The notes beneath the pieces were generated by a model. It saw only the letters and a program-made list of their open reading frames with translations. It searched no databases and was not told where the DNA came from. Shown one piece after another: positions 1 through 11,575 of a stretch of DNA of 64,000 nucleotides (its first letter is position 1; every line of letters starts with the position of its first letter). This DNA comes from Streptomyces lasiicapitis (GTDB taxonomy: Bacteria; Actinomycetota; Actinomycetes; Streptomycetales; Streptomycetaceae): NCBI RefSeq assembly GCF_014646335.1, contig NZ_BMNG01000006.1:124001-188000 (forward strand). Reading direction: 5' to 3'. Made by a program: the position numbers and the translations under genes.

Positions 1-1789
1 GGTACGCCCCCTGCCCGGCGGCGATCGTACGGACGCCCCAGCCCGAGAAGAAGTCCGGTTCGAGCAGGCGGCGGCCCACCGCCTCGCCGTACTCCTTGTC
101 GAGCAGCCCCGACCAGAGCAGGTGCCCCGCGTCGGAGGCGAGCGCGTCGACCTGCCCGCCGTTCCCGTCGAGCGCGAGCGCGGGGAACGAGCGCGCGGGC
201 ATCCAGAAGTCCCGCTGGAAGCGGTCGCGGAGGTCGGCGGCGGTCTGCGCGAGCAGGGCCGCATACACCTCGTCGTCCCACACCGTGCGCGCGAGCCACG
301 CCGTGCGCCGCAACGCGTCGTACGCGTACCCCTGCGCGCCCGCGGCCATCACGGGACCGAGCGCCCGCGTCCCGTCGGCGTCGCAGATCGCGCCGGGGGA
401 GTCCTTCCAGTTCTGGTTGGCGAGGCCGCCCTCGTCCGCGCGGTAGACGAGGTAGCCGCGCGAGGTGAGCCCGCCGTGGTCCAGCATCCAGCCGACAGCG
501 GCCCGCGCGTGCGGCTGCAGGCGCCGGGCCAGGGCGGTGTCGCCGGTCTGTTCGGTGTACGCGCCGAGCAGTACGAGGAACAGCGGGGTGGCGTCCACCG
601 AGCCGTAGTACCGCCCGAAGGGGACCTGTCCGAAGTGCGCGAGCTCGCCGTGCCGCACCTCGTGCACGATCTTGCCGGGCTGGGCGACGCGCCCCTCGGT
701 GTGCTCGGTCGCCTGCGTCGCGGCGAGCGCGGGCAGCGTCGCGGCGGCCAGGCGCGGCAGGTACGGCAGTGCGAACAGGGAGGTCAGCAGGGCGTCGCGG
801 CCGAGCAGCGTGAGGAACCACGGCACGCCCGCCGCGGGCACGCTCAGCTCCTCGCCGTCGGGCCCGCGCGCGGGTACCTGGAGCGAGGCGAGGTCGGCGA
901 GGCCGCGCGTACAGGCCGCGGCCAGCTCGGGCCAGCCCGTGGGCGGGGTCACGGCGGACGTGAACTCCCGCTCTGCCTCGGCGAGTTGGGCCAGGGCCGC
1001 ACCGGGGGAGCGCGGCGGGGCGGGGCGCGGCGGCGCGCCGTGCGGCCCGGCCGTGACGGTCAGGGCCATGTCGGCCGACCCGTGCGCGTCCAGCTCCAGC
1101 GTCCACACCAGGCGGCGGGCGCCGGTGCCGGTCTCCTCGACGGCGTCCGGGGCGGGCTCGGAGGTGACGGCGGTGCGGGCGATCCAGTCGCCACGGCGGT
1201 AGCCGAACTCGACGCCTTCCGGGCGGGGTTGGGCGGGTCCGCCGTGAGGGGCGCGCCCGCTGGTCCCGGGGCGGGTGCGGATTTCGGCCCTGGGGCCGTC
1301 GGCGTCGGCCGTCAGCACCCGCCGCGACCTCACCGCCCCCGTCTTGGCGTACGTACGGTGGTCCGAGCGCAGCTCGAACTGGTCGGTGAAGTCCGCGTCG
1401 GCGGTCACCGCGAGCCGCAGCGTCGTCGGCACCGGGCGGTTGCTGGTGATGCGCAGGGCCTCCACCAACGCGCCGTCGACGACGGCCTGTTCGCGGAAGA
1501 GCGTGTATGCGGGCGGCTCCTGGCGGCCGCCGCGCGGCACGAGGACGCAGCGCGCCACGCCGGTGTCGGTGCCCGGGGCCGAGGTGCCCGCCGCGGAGGC
1601 GGTCACCGGTGTGAGCACCTCGGGGACGGCGCCGTCCACCGTGAGCTGCCAGCGGCTCAGGTGCCGTGCGTCGCGCACGAACAGCCCGTCCGGGGCGGTG
1701 CCGCCGGGCACGCCCCGGATGTCGCCGCCCGCGCCCACTGCCGCGAACGTCGCGCCGTGCACGAGCAGTTGATGATGCCGGTCACTCAT
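1..1789 (-). CDS. Glycogen-debranching-type glycoside hydrolase (amylo-alpha-1,6-glucosidase-like), 3' end beyond window
   Basis: The minus-strand frame is open from the window edge to an ATG at 1789 and gives about 596 residues of the N-terminal part. It begins MSDRHHQLLVHGATFAAV and carries the beta-sandwich N-terminal domain of the glycogen debranching family (residues about 1-260). An (alpha/alpha)6 barrel region follows with GVPWFLTLLGRDALL, YYGSVDATPLFLVLLG and an NQNWKDSP stretch. Family knowledge suggests hydrolysis of alpha-glucosidic branch or side-chain linkages, but the substrate cannot be fixed from sequence. The start overlaps the stop of the upstream glycosidase gene in ATGAGTGA, which indicates translational coupling in one operon. 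The C-terminus is not visible. Confidence 0.85.
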   Translation of the reverse strand, partial: MSDRHHQLLVHGATFAAVGAGGDIRGVPGGTAPDGLFVRDARHLSRWQLTVDGAVPEVLTPVTASAAGTSAPGTDTGVARCVLVPRGGRQEPPAYTLFREQAVVDGALVEALRITSNRPVPTTLRLAVTADADFTDQFELRSDHRTYAKTGAVRSRRVLTADADGPRAEIRTRPGTSGRAPHGGPAQPRPEGVEFGYRRGDWIARTAVTSEPAPDAVEETGTGARRLVWTLELDAHGSADMALTVTAGPHGAPPRPAPPRSPGAALAQLAEAEREFTSAVTPPTGWPELAAACTRGLADLASLQVPARGPDGEELSVPAAGVPWFLTLLGRDALLTSLFALPYLPRLAAATLPALAATQATEHTEGRVAQPGKIVHEVRHGELAHFGQVPFGRYYGSVDATPLFLVLLGAYTEQTGDTALARRLQPHARAAVGWMLDHGGLTSRGYLVYRADEGGLANQNWKDSPGAICDADGTRALGPVMAAGAQGYAYDALRRTAWLARTVWDDEVYAALLAQTAADLRDRFQRDFWMPARSFPALALDGNGGQVDALASDAGHLLWSGLLDKEYGEAVGRRLLEPDFFSGWGVRTIAAGQGAY

Positions 1790-3458
1790 CCCGAGCCCCT
1801 TCGTCCCGTTCAGCCCCCGCTGTCACATTCACATTCATGTCCACGTCCACGCTCATGTCGAGGGCGAGCGCCGCGCTCCAGCTGAAGCCGCGGGCGCCGC
1901 AGCCGCTTCCGGTGTACGGATCCACGTACTCGGCGAAGTCGGAGGCCACCGCGGTGTCGAGCACCGCCGCGCGCAGCACGTCCGCGCGCTCCCGCTCACC
2001 GTGCAGCCGAAGGCCGCGCTCCAGCAGCCAGTTGGTGTTGAACCAGGCAGGCCCACGCCAGTACCGCTGCGGGTCGAAGGCGGGGCTGAGCAGATCGTGA
2101 CTGGGCACGAGCCGAACCCGCCCACCGAGCTCAAAACGCGGCCCGCACGCGGTGCGCACCAGAGCCGCAGCGATGTCCCGCGGCAGCCCCGGCAACACGA
2201 GCGGCACAAGCCCGGTCACCCCGACCTCACCGATGAGCGCACCACCAACGCCGCCAACGCCGCCAACGCCGCCAACGCCACCAACGCGATCGGCGCCGTC
2301 GGCCCACCCGGCCGCGGAACCCCGACCGCCCGATCTGGCCCGCCCGGCCGTCCCGTCCCGCGCCGCCCCGTCCCCGCCGCTCGCCCCCTCAAGGCCCCCG
2401 GCCAGCAGATCGCGGCACCGGAAGATCCCGTCCGTCGGGTCCCACAGCCGCTCCACCAGCACGCGTGTGAGGCGCTCCGCGCGCTCGTGCCGGGCCGTCG
2501 CGGGTACGCCGAGTTCACCGGTGATCCGGGCCAGCGCGTGCTCGGACGCGATCAGGAGGGCGTTGAAGGACGGGTCCTCGACGGCGAAACCGCCGGCGGC
2601 GAGGCCCGCTGCGGGCGCCGTCCCGCCGCGCCCGGCCGCCACCCCGGCCCCGTACCCCCCGTCCCGGTAGTCCGCCGCCAGCCGCACATACCGGCCGTAG
2701 TCCAGATCCGTCGGCCGGTCCTGCGGTGAGCCGTGGTCCAGGTCCGCGCGGCGGAACGTGTGCGGTCGCGCGGGCGACACCCGGCTCAACGGGGCGTCCC
2801 AGCAAGGGCTGTTGTCCATCCCCTGCTCCCAGGGGTGGACGACGGCCGCGAGCCCCGCGCCGCCGAGGTCGCGGTGGTGGAGGAGGAAGCGGTGCCAGGC
2901 GGCGAGGCGCGGGTGCAGGCGCGGCAGGAACGCGCGGGCCCGGGACAGGGCGGGGTCGGCCAGATGGACCAGCCAGGCGGCGAGCGCGTGTACCGGCGGC
3001 TGCACGATGCCGGAGGTCTGCACGGTGCCGGGCGCCCCCGCGGCACGCCCCGCCGTGGTGGAGCGCCAGAAGTCGGGGCTCGGGAAATACGCGTCGAGCG
3101 GGACGGAGGGATTGAACACGATGTGCGGTAACCGCCCGTCCGCCCACTGCGCGGACAGCAGTGTCTCCAGCTCCAACTGGGCGCGGAGGGGCGACAGATG
3201 GCGTAAGCCGATGGCGATGAACGCCGAGTCCCACGACCACTGGTGGGGATACAGCTCGCGGGACGGGACCGTGGAACCGCCGGTCCAGTTGGCGGCCAGG
3301 ACCCGCGCCGCGCGCTCGCGGAGCACGGCGGGCGCGGTGTGCGGGGCGTGTGGGGCGGGCGAGGACTGCGGGGCGGGCGTGGCGCGCCCGGCGGCGGAGC
3401 CGGTCGCCGCGGTGGGGCGGGGCCGGGTCTCGGCCCTCGTCGTGGTCGTACGGTCCAC
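1782..3458 (-). CDS. MGH1-like/GH63-like glycoside hydrolase
   Basis: A 558-residue protein read from a GTG. The first 45 residues are Pro/Ala/Thr-rich and probably disordered. An (alpha/alpha)6 catalytic barrel follows with the hallmarks WSWDSAFIAIGLRHL, VHPWEQGMDNSPCWD and RGPAWFNTNWLLERGL, typical of mannosylglycerate/glucosylglycerate hydrolase-like (MGH1-type) enzymes. The Asp of GMDNSPCWD and acidic residues near the C-terminal RGPAW segment are the likely catalytic region. A low-complexity insert (Gly/Ser/Ala, then GGV repeats) interrupts the domain at about residues 355-410. The gene is co-transcribed with the debranching-type gene downstream and divergent from a ROK regulator, so a role in storage-sugar or compatible-solute breakdown is plausible. 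The exact substrate is not determinable. Confidence 0.8.
   Translation of the reverse strand: MDRTTTTRAETRPRPTAATGSAAGRATPAPQSSPAPHAPHTAPAVLRERAARVLAANWTGGSTVPSRELYPHQWSWDSAFIAIGLRHLSPLRAQLELETLLSAQWADGRLPHIVFNPSVPLDAYFPSPDFWRSTTAGRAAGAPGTVQTSGIVQPPVHALAAWLVHLADPALSRARAFLPRLHPRLAAWHRFLLHHRDLGGAGLAAVVHPWEQGMDNSPCWDAPLSRVSPARPHTFRRADLDHGSPQDRPTDLDYGRYVRLAADYRDGGYGAGVAAGRGGTAPAAGLAAGGFAVEDPSFNALLIASEHALARITGELGVPATARHERAERLTRVLVERLWDPTDGIFRCRDLLAGGLEGASGGDGAARDGTAGRARSGGRGSAAGWADGADRVGGVGGVGGVGGVGGALIGEVGVTGLVPLVLPGLPRDIAAALVRTACGPRFELGGRVRLVPSHDLLSPAFDPQRYWRGPAWFNTNWLLERGLRLHGERERADVLRAAVLDTAVASDFAEYVDPYTGSGCGARGFSWSAALALDMSVDVDMNVNVTAGAERDEGARDE
2241..2286. repeat. Nine-base tandem repeat inside the glycosidase gene
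   Basis: About five near-perfect copies of the 9-mer GCCGCCAAC on the plus strand encode a Gly-Gly-Val repeat on the minus strand. The period is a multiple of three, so copy-number change would keep the frame. It lies in a low-complexity insert, not in the catalytic motifs. Confidence 0.85.
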
Positions 3459-3634
3459 GCGTCACTCCCGGGGGCCGCCGACCGCTCACCGTGGGCGGTA
3501 CGACAGCCTGTCAGTTTGAGTCCATCCACCATAGAGTTACGTCTGCTTAACACGCAAAACCCAATATGTAACGCCTAGTTGACGAGCACAAGGGCCTGTA
3601 CGGCCGAGTGCGGGGTAGGTGCAGGAGAGTGGGC
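3459..3634. promoter_or_regulatory. AT-rich divergent intergenic region
   Basis: This 176-base gap separates the minus-strand glycosidase operon from the plus-strand ROK gene. The stretch 3515-3585 is far more AT-rich than its surroundings. It holds the imperfect outer arms GTTAC and GTAAC around an A-rich core. It probably contains both divergent promoters and the ROK operator, but I cannot assign -10/-35 elements with confidence. Confidence 0.45.
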
Positions 3635-4870
3635 ATGAAAAGCGTGAACGGAAGTGACCGCGCCAGCGCGGGCGACCTGCTCCACCTCGTCCGCAGCGGC
3701 CGCGCCACGACCCGCGGCGCCCTGCAACAGGTCACCGGCCTGTCCCGCGCCACCGTCGGCCAGCGCCTGGACCGCCTCTTCCGCGCGGGCTGGCTCCGCG
3801 AGGGCTCCGGCAACCCGGTGGAGTCCCCGCTCGGCGGCCGCCCCTCCGTTCGGCTCGAATTCGACGACGCGCACGCCGTCGTACTCGCCGCCGACCTGGA
3901 GACCCGGCACGCCCGCACGGCCCTGCTCACCCTCACCGGCGAGGTCGTCGCCGAGCACGGCTGGCCGCTGCGGGTCGACGAGGGCCCGGAGAAGGTCCTG
4001 GACGAGGTCGGCGCCGGATTCGGCGAGCTGCTGCGCGCGAGCGGCCGGCCGGCGGACTCGGTGTGCGGCATCGGCCTCGCCGTGCCGGGGCCGGTCGACA
4101 GCGGGACCGGCCGGGTGGTGCAGCCGCCGATCATGCCCGGCTGGGACGGCTACGACATACGAGGCAGGCTCCGCCGCGCGTTCACGGAACACGCGGGCGC
4201 CCCAACCACCGCCTCGGCCCCCGTTCCGGTGTGCGTCGACAACGACGCCAACCTGATGGCGTACGGAGAGCAGCGCGCCCACTATCCCGACTGCTCGGCC
4301 TTCGCCCTGGTCAAGGTCTCCACCGGCATCGGCGCCGGCGTCGTCGTCGACGGCTCGGTCTACCGGGGCATCGACGGCGGCGCGGGCGACATCGGGCACA
4401 TACGGGTGCCCGGCGTCCCCGGGAGCGCCGCCGCGCTGTGCAAGTGCGGGTCGTACGGCTGCCTGGCCGCCGTGGCCAGCGGGCGGGCCGTGGCGGCACG
4501 GCTGGCGGCGGCGGGGGTGCCGGCCGCGTCCGGCTCCGACGTACGGGAGCTGCTCGCCGCCGGGCACCCGGAGGCCGTGGGGCTCGCGCGCGAGGCCGGA
4601 CGGCAGGTCGGCGAGGTCCTCGCCACCGTCGTGACCCTGCTCAACCCCGGCGTTCTCATGATCGCCGGAGATCTGGCCGGAACACCCTTCCTCACCGGCG
4701 TGCGCGAGCTGCTCTACCAGCGGGCCCTGCCGCGCTCCACCGCCCACCTGGAGATCGTCACCTCGCGCCTCGGCGAGCGCGCGGGCCTGCTCGGGGCAGG
4801 TGCGCTGGTGGTGGAGCAGTTGTACGCCCCCGAGCGGGTGGAGGCGCGGCTCGCCGCGCTCGGTTTCTGA
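3635..4870 (+). CDS. ROK-family transcriptional regulator
   Basis: A 411-residue protein. I chose the ATG at 3635 because AGGAGA lies 6 bases upstream; an earlier in-frame GTG at 3608 lacks this. Residues about 1-75 form a winged HTH (GDLLHLVRSGRATTRGALQ, then LSRATVGQRLDRLFRAGWL). Residues about 85-411 form a ROK sugar-kinase-like domain with the GIGLAVPGPVD and DNDANLMAYGE motifs and a zinc-type motif CKCGSYGCLAAVASG. Members repress sugar genes and respond to free or phosphorylated sugars. The divergent position next to two glycosidases suggests it controls them and itself. Whether the ROK domain keeps kinase activity is unknown. Confidence 0.9.
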   Translation: MKSVNGSDRASAGDLLHLVRSGRATTRGALQQVTGLSRATVGQRLDRLFRAGWLREGSGNPVESPLGGRPSVRLEFDDAHAVVLAADLETRHARTALLTLTGEVVAEHGWPLRVDEGPEKVLDEVGAGFGELLRASGRPADSVCGIGLAVPGPVDSGTGRVVQPPIMPGWDGYDIRGRLRRAFTEHAGAPTTASAPVPVCVDNDANLMAYGEQRAHYPDCSAFALVKVSTGIGAGVVVDGSVYRGIDGGAGDIGHIRVPGVPGSAAALCKCGSYGCLAAVASGRAVAARLAAAGVPAASGSDVRELLAAGHPEAVGLAREAGRQVGEVLATVVTLLNPGVLMIAGDLAGTPFLTGVRELLYQRALPRSTAHLEIVTSRLGERAGLLGAGALVVEQLYAPERVEARLAALGF

Positions 4871-4959
4871 CGGCCCCCCGAGGTGCCCCCGCGGCGGCTC
4901 GAATGCCGAGATTTCGCCGCTCCAAACAGCGTGATTCTCGCCACCCCTGATAGGTCTTG

Positions 4960-5124
4960 CGCTCACATGAGCGGGCTCGGGGTGGCCTTCGGGTGGCTGC
5001 ACTTCTCCAAGGGGTGGCACTGAGTGCCATCGCTCGATCATTTATGAGTTGAACTCACATCTGAGTTCGTGGCGCTCATGTGAGCGAAAGAGGGGTAGTT
5101 AGCAAGTCTTCCGTTCAAGACTTG
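4960..5124. promoter_or_regulatory. Cluster of inverted repeats upstream of ppdK
   Basis: The 417-base gap between the ROK gene and ppdK holds several exact dyads. CGCTCACATGAGCG lies at 4960-4973. Its exact reverse complement CGCTCATGTGAGCG lies at 5073-5086. TGAGTTGAACTCA is at 5045-5057. GAACTCA/TGAGTTC arms lie at 5051-5068. CAAGTCTT and AAGACTTG arms lie at 5103-5124 with a 6-base spacer. The recurring core is a TGAG/CTCA dyad. These look like operators for one dimeric regulator plus a hairpin. I do not recognise the regulator. Confidence 0.6.
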
Positions 5125-5213
5125 AATCCTTCCGCGCCGGACTCGCTACCGCGCAGTCACTTTCGATCTAGCGGCGGACGGGTGGTTACGCCCGTGTGAC
5201 CCACAAGTGGACG

Positions 5214-5238
5214 TACCCAGACGCCTTCGATCTGGGTA
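5214..5238. promoter_or_regulatory. Dyad in ppdK leader
   Basis: TACCCAGA at 5214-5221 and TCTGGGTA at 5231-5238 form perfect 8-base arms with a 9-base spacer. The dyad ends 49 bases before the ppdK start. It could be an RNA hairpin in the leader or a protein operator over the promoter. Confidence 0.5.
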
Positions 5239-5287
5239 TGTTCCTCGCCGTCAGGGCAGCCACCGCGTCCTCGAGGAGTCGAGACCC

Positions 5288-8014
<2,727 letters not shown>

Positions 8015-8105
8015 CCCCCTGCGGGCCAAGCCCCGCGAAGACCCCGGGACCGCCGCCGTGTCCCCGACCCTCAACCGATGCGGCGGCGGCCCCGGTCCAC
8101 CCCTA

Positions 8106-8140
8106 GGGGCGGCACCTTGTGCGGAGGTGCCGCCCCTTTC
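8106..8140 (+). terminator. Rho-independent terminator after ppdK
   Basis: Perfect 12-base arms GGGGCGGCACCT (8106-8117) and AGGTGCCGCCCC (8125-8136) with a 7-base loop, followed by TTTC. It sits 92 bases after the ppdK stop and before the next promoter. Confidence 0.85.
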
Positions 8141-8214
8141 CCTGTGTGCCAGGTGTGCGTGCCCTCTTCTGCGTCCAACTGGTCGGTACCAAAACCGATC
8201 AGAAGGAGTGTCAC

Positions 8215-9777
8215 GTGGATCAATCCGCATTTCGGCGGCGGCTTGTGCCGTTGGTCGCGTTGGGAGTGGTGGCCGGGCTCGCGCCGGGGCTCGCTGCTGG
8301 GTCGGCGTCGGCGGCCTCGGGAGCTTCGGGGGACACTGCGGCCGCGAGAGTCGTCGCCGATCGGCTCGCCCCGTACACCCATCAGAAGCTCACCTGGAAG
8401 CGTTGCGCCGCCGATCGGCCCGCCAAGTTCCAGTGTTCGACCCTGGAGGTTCCGCTCGACTATCGGAAGCCCGAGGGGAAGCGGATCGACCTCGCGATAT
8501 CCCGGGTGAAGACCAGTGTGCCGGGCAAGCGGCGCGGGGTGCTGACCTTCAACCCGGGTGGGCCCGGGGCGGCGGGGCTCGATCTCTCGTTGATGTTCGC
8601 CAACGGGCTGCCGAAGAACGTGCGTCAGCAGTACGACATGGTCGGGTTCGACCCGCGTGGCATCGGTGAGAGCACGCCGCTGGAGTGCGGGCTCACCGAG
8701 GCCGAGCAGGGCTACCCGCGCCCCACCCGCAGCGCCGCCGAGTTCGCCGCGAACAACAAGTGGGCGAAGGCTGTGGCGGACAAGTGCCTGAAGGCCGGCG
8801 GGAGTTCGCTGCCTCATCTCAGTACGCGGAACACCGCGCGGGACATGGACGTCATGCGCGCCGCTCTTGGTGAGAAGAAGTTGTCGTACTTCGGTGTCTC
8901 GTATGGCACCGCCCTCGGCGCCGTCTACATGCAGCTCTTCCCGGGCCGCACCGACCGGTTCGTCCTCGACAGCGCCATCGATCCGGGGCGGATGTGGCGC
9001 GGCATGTTCCAGGTCTGGGGGCCGGAGGGCGAGCGGGCCTTCACGCGGTGGACCAAGTGGACGGCCGCGCGCGACGCCACGTACCACCTGGGCAACTCCC
9101 CGGCCAAGGTCGAGCGGACCTTCCGCGAGCTGGTGGCGCGGGCCGACACCGACCCCATCGTCATCGACGGCCAGAAGCTCGACGGCGCCGCCGTGCGGGA
9201 CGCCGTACGCCCCGAGTTCTTCACCGTACGCAGCGGCGCCGAGCTGGTGGTGAGCCTGAAGAAGGCCGCTGAGGGGCGCAGGGCGGCGGTCGAGCTGCCT
9301 GAGGAGCAGACGGCGGACAACGAGGTCTCCAGTCAGCTGGCCGTCGTGTGCTCCGACTCCTCCTGGCCGCGCGACCCCGAGACGTACCGTCGCGACGCCC
9401 TCCGCGACGCCGCCCGCTACCCGCTGTACGGCGACTTCGTCTCCTCGATCACCCCCTGCGCCTACTGGCCCAAGGGCGCCGAGCCCGCCACCAAGGTCGA
9501 CAACAAGGTCAAGTCGCTGGTCGTACAGAACGAATGGGACTCGCAGACCCCGCTCGTCACCGGCAAGGCCATGCACCGCGCGCTCAAGGGCTCGCGCATG
9601 GTCACCGTCGCCGGCGGCGAGGGCCACGGCGTCGTGTTCGGCGACACCCGCAACACCTGCGCGGAGAAGGCCGCCATGGGGTATCTGGTCAGCGGTGAGC
9701 TTCCGGCGAAGGACGTCGTGTGCAAGGCGAGGGCAGGTGGGGCCAGGTCCCAGGGTCGCGCCGCACCCTTCAAGTAG
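8215..9777 (+). CDS. Secreted tripeptidyl aminopeptidase-like alpha/beta hydrolase
   Basis: A 520-residue protein. The GTG at 8215 is preceded by AAGGAG with a 6-base spacer. The first 40 residues form a Sec-type signal peptide (RRR, hydrophobic run, then AAGSASAA). The mature part is an alpha/beta hydrolase of the Streptomyces Tap/SlpD/SlpE group: the oxyanion segment FNPGGPGAAG, the nucleophile Ser near 229 in GVSYG, and a C-terminal TAP-like domain with VVQNEWDSQTP and GGEGHGVVF supplying Asp and His. Such enzymes remove tripeptides from exported or exogenous peptides. It is monocistronic. The stop lies 10 bases from that of a convergent ABC permease gene, leaving no room for a terminator between them. 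Confidence 0.9.
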   Translation: MDQSAFRRRLVPLVALGVVAGLAPGLAAGSASAASGASGDTAAARVVADRLAPYTHQKLTWKRCAADRPAKFQCSTLEVPLDYRKPEGKRIDLAISRVKTSVPGKRRGVLTFNPGGPGAAGLDLSLMFANGLPKNVRQQYDMVGFDPRGIGESTPLECGLTEAEQGYPRPTRSAAEFAANNKWAKAVADKCLKAGGSSLPHLSTRNTARDMDVMRAALGEKKLSYFGVSYGTALGAVYMQLFPGRTDRFVLDSAIDPGRMWRGMFQVWGPEGERAFTRWTKWTAARDATYHLGNSPAKVERTFRELVARADTDPIVIDGQKLDGAAVRDAVRPEFFTVRSGAELVVSLKKAAEGRRAAVELPEEQTADNEVSSQLAVVCSDSSWPRDPETYRRDALRDAARYPLYGDFVSSITPCAYWPKGAEPATKVDNKVKSLVVQNEWDSQTPLVTGKAMHRALKGSRMVTVAGGEGHGVVFGDTRNTCAEKAAMGYLVSGELPAKDVVCKARAGGARSQGRAAPFK

Positions 9778-9787
9778 CTCAGTCGGC

Positions 9788-10624
9788 TCAGTCGTCGATG
9801 CCCGACCGCTCCACCCCCGCCACGATCCACCGCTGGAAGAACAGGAACACCACGAGCAGCGGCACGATCGACACCGCCGCCGCGATGAACAGCTCGTGCA
9901 GCCGGATCACTTGAGAGGTGGTGAAGGAGGCCAGGGCCACCTGGACGGTCCACGCGTCCCGGTCCTGGCCGATCACCAGGGGCCACAGGAAGGAGTTCCA
10001 GGCGCCGATGAACACGATCGTGCCGACGGCCGCGAACACCGGGCGGGAGTTCGGGACGACGATCAGCCAGTACGTACGCCAGTAGCCGAGGCCGTCGACG
10101 CGCGCCGCGTCCTCCAACTCCCTTGGAAAGCCCAGGAAGTACTGGCGGAAGATGAAGCAGGCGAAGGCGGAGAAGAGGGTGGGGACGATCAGGCCGCGGA
10201 GGGTGGAGACCCAGCCCAGGGACGACACCAGCACGAAGCTTGGTACGAAAGTCACGGCGGCCGGGACCATCATCGTGCCGAGGATCGCGTAGAAGACGTG
10301 GTTCGCGTAGCGGTAGGGGATGCGGGCCAGGCCGTAGCCCGCGAGGGACGCCAGGAGGAGGGTTCCCGCGGTCGTGAGGACCGCGATCAGGGCCGAGTTG
10401 AGGAGGGAACGGGCCATCGGGACCGTCGAGTCCTCGAAGAGTTCCTTGATGTTCGACCAGTGGAGGGTGGAGGGGAAGAACGTCCAGTCGGGGGACGTGA
10501 TGTCCTGCTCGGATGCCAAGCCGTTGCGCAGGAGCAGGTAGAAGGGGATCAGGAAGAGCAGGGCCAGGGCGATCAGGAGGGTCAGCCGCAGGGCGCGGCC
10601 CACTCGTACCCACGCGTCGTACAT
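9788..10624 (-). CDS. Carbohydrate ABC transporter permease (MalG/LacG type)
   Basis: A 278-residue inner-membrane protein with six predicted membrane segments, the first starting at about residue 13. The EAA loop reads FPRELEDAARVDGLGYWRTYWLIVVPNSRP, the contact site for the ATPase, and is typical of the second CUT1 permease. It is the last gene of a three-gene importer operon and starts 3 bases after the preceding permease stop with AAGGAGG as ribosome site. No ATPase gene is present, as is usual in Streptomyces, where a shared MsiK-type ATPase serves several sugar importers. That last point is family knowledge, not shown here. Confidence 0.93.
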   Translation of the reverse strand: MYDAWVRVGRALRLTLLIALALLFLIPFYLLLRNGLASEQDITSPDWTFFPSTLHWSNIKELFEDSTVPMARSLLNSALIAVLTTAGTLLLASLAGYGLARIPYRYANHVFYAILGTMMVPAAVTFVPSFVLVSSLGWVSTLRGLIVPTLFSAFACFIFRQYFLGFPRELEDAARVDGLGYWRTYWLIVVPNSRPVFAAVGTIVFIGAWNSFLWPLVIGQDRDAWTVQVALASFTTSQVIRLHELFIAAAVSIVPLLVVFLFFQRWIVAGVERSGIDD

Positions 10625-10627
10625 GAA

Positions 10628-11575
10628 TCAGTCCTCCTTTCTGCCGAGGCCGAACCACCGCGCCTGACCGATCGTCACCACCGCGACGATCAGGGCGAGA
10701 AGCACCGCTCCCGCGCTGCCGAGGCCGAGGTTCTGGCCCTGGCCGAGCGCCGTGTAGTAGAGGTAGACGAGCGGCGGGCGGGCGTAGGGCGGGTAGCCGC
10801 GGGAGTCCGAGAGCAGGTTGTAGAACTCGTCGAAGGCCTGGAAGGCGTTGATGACGAGGAGGAGTACGACCGCCACGGATGTCGCGCGGAGCTGGGGGAG
10901 CGTGATGTGGCGCAGGACCTGCCAGCCGGGGCGGGCACCGTCAACCGCCGCCGCCTCGTACAGAGTTGGCGAGATGCGTTGCAGGCCCGCCAGGAACAGG
11001 ATCATGTAGAAGCCCGCCTGGAGCCAGAGCCGGACCGTGACGATGACCAGCCAGTACCACGGCGGGTCCGTCGTCGACAGCCACGCCGTTTGGTCGGCGC
11101 CGAACCAGCCGAGCACGGTGTTCGCCAGACCGAAGCGCACCCCGTTGAAGATCGACATCTTCCAGATCAGGGCCGCCACGACATAGCTGCACGCGGCCGG
11201 CAGGAAGAAAACCGAGCGGAAGAACGCCTGCGCGCGGCGCATCCGGTTCACCATCAGCGCGAGGGAGAGGGACAGCACGTACGTCGTCGGCACGATGAAG
11301 GCCGTGAAGACCACGAACGTCCACAGGCTGTCGGTGAACGCGTCGTTCTTCAGCATCGACGTGTAGTTGTCGAAGCCCACGAAGTCCGTGGGCGAGACGG
11401 TGTTGTGGGCGTCGAAGAAGCTGAGGTAGACGCTCCAGCCGAGCGGTACGTACGTGAAGACGATCAGGCCGAGGGCGAAGGGGCCGACGAAGGCCCAGAA
11501 CCAGAGGGTGCGGTTCTGGGAGCCGGCGAGGCGGCGCCACGGTCGCTCGCGGGGGCGCGTGCTGCCCGCGTTCAC
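10628..11575 (-). CDS. Carbohydrate ABC transporter permease (MalF type)
   Basis: A 315-residue permease with about six membrane segments beginning near residue 27 (TLWFWAFVGPFALGLIVFTY). The EAA loop is LYEAAAVDGARPGWQVLRHI. I chose the GTG at 11575 because it overlaps the stop of the binding-protein gene in GTGA; in-frame sequence further upstream lies inside that gene and is a shadow. It pairs with the MalG-type permease to form the CUT1 channel. Confidence 0.92.
   Translation of the reverse strand: MNAGSTRPRERPWRRLAGSQNRTLWFWAFVGPFALGLIVFTYVPLGWSVYLSFFDAHNTVSPTDFVGFDNYTSMLKNDAFTDSLWTFVVFTAFIVPTTYVLSLSLALMVNRMRRAQAFFRSVFFLPAACSYVVAALIWKMSIFNGVRFGLANTVLGWFGADQTAWLSTTDPPWYWLVIVTVRLWLQAGFYMILFLAGLQRISPTLYEAAAVDGARPGWQVLRHITLPQLRATSVAVVLLLVINAFQAFDEFYNLLSDSRGYPPYARPPLVYLYYTALGQGQNLGLGSAGAVLLALIVAVVTIGQARWFGLGRKED

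Noticed and set aside
122..1885. Long plus-strand open frame over the debranching enzyme gene
   Set aside because: Arg/Gly-rich low-complexity translation; the minus strand encodes a clear glycoside hydrolase that runs off the window.
2241..2286. Possible CRISPR-like array
   Set aside because: Unit length 9 bases with no spacers, lying inside a coding frame. No array with 25-40-base repeats and unique spacers was seen anywhere.
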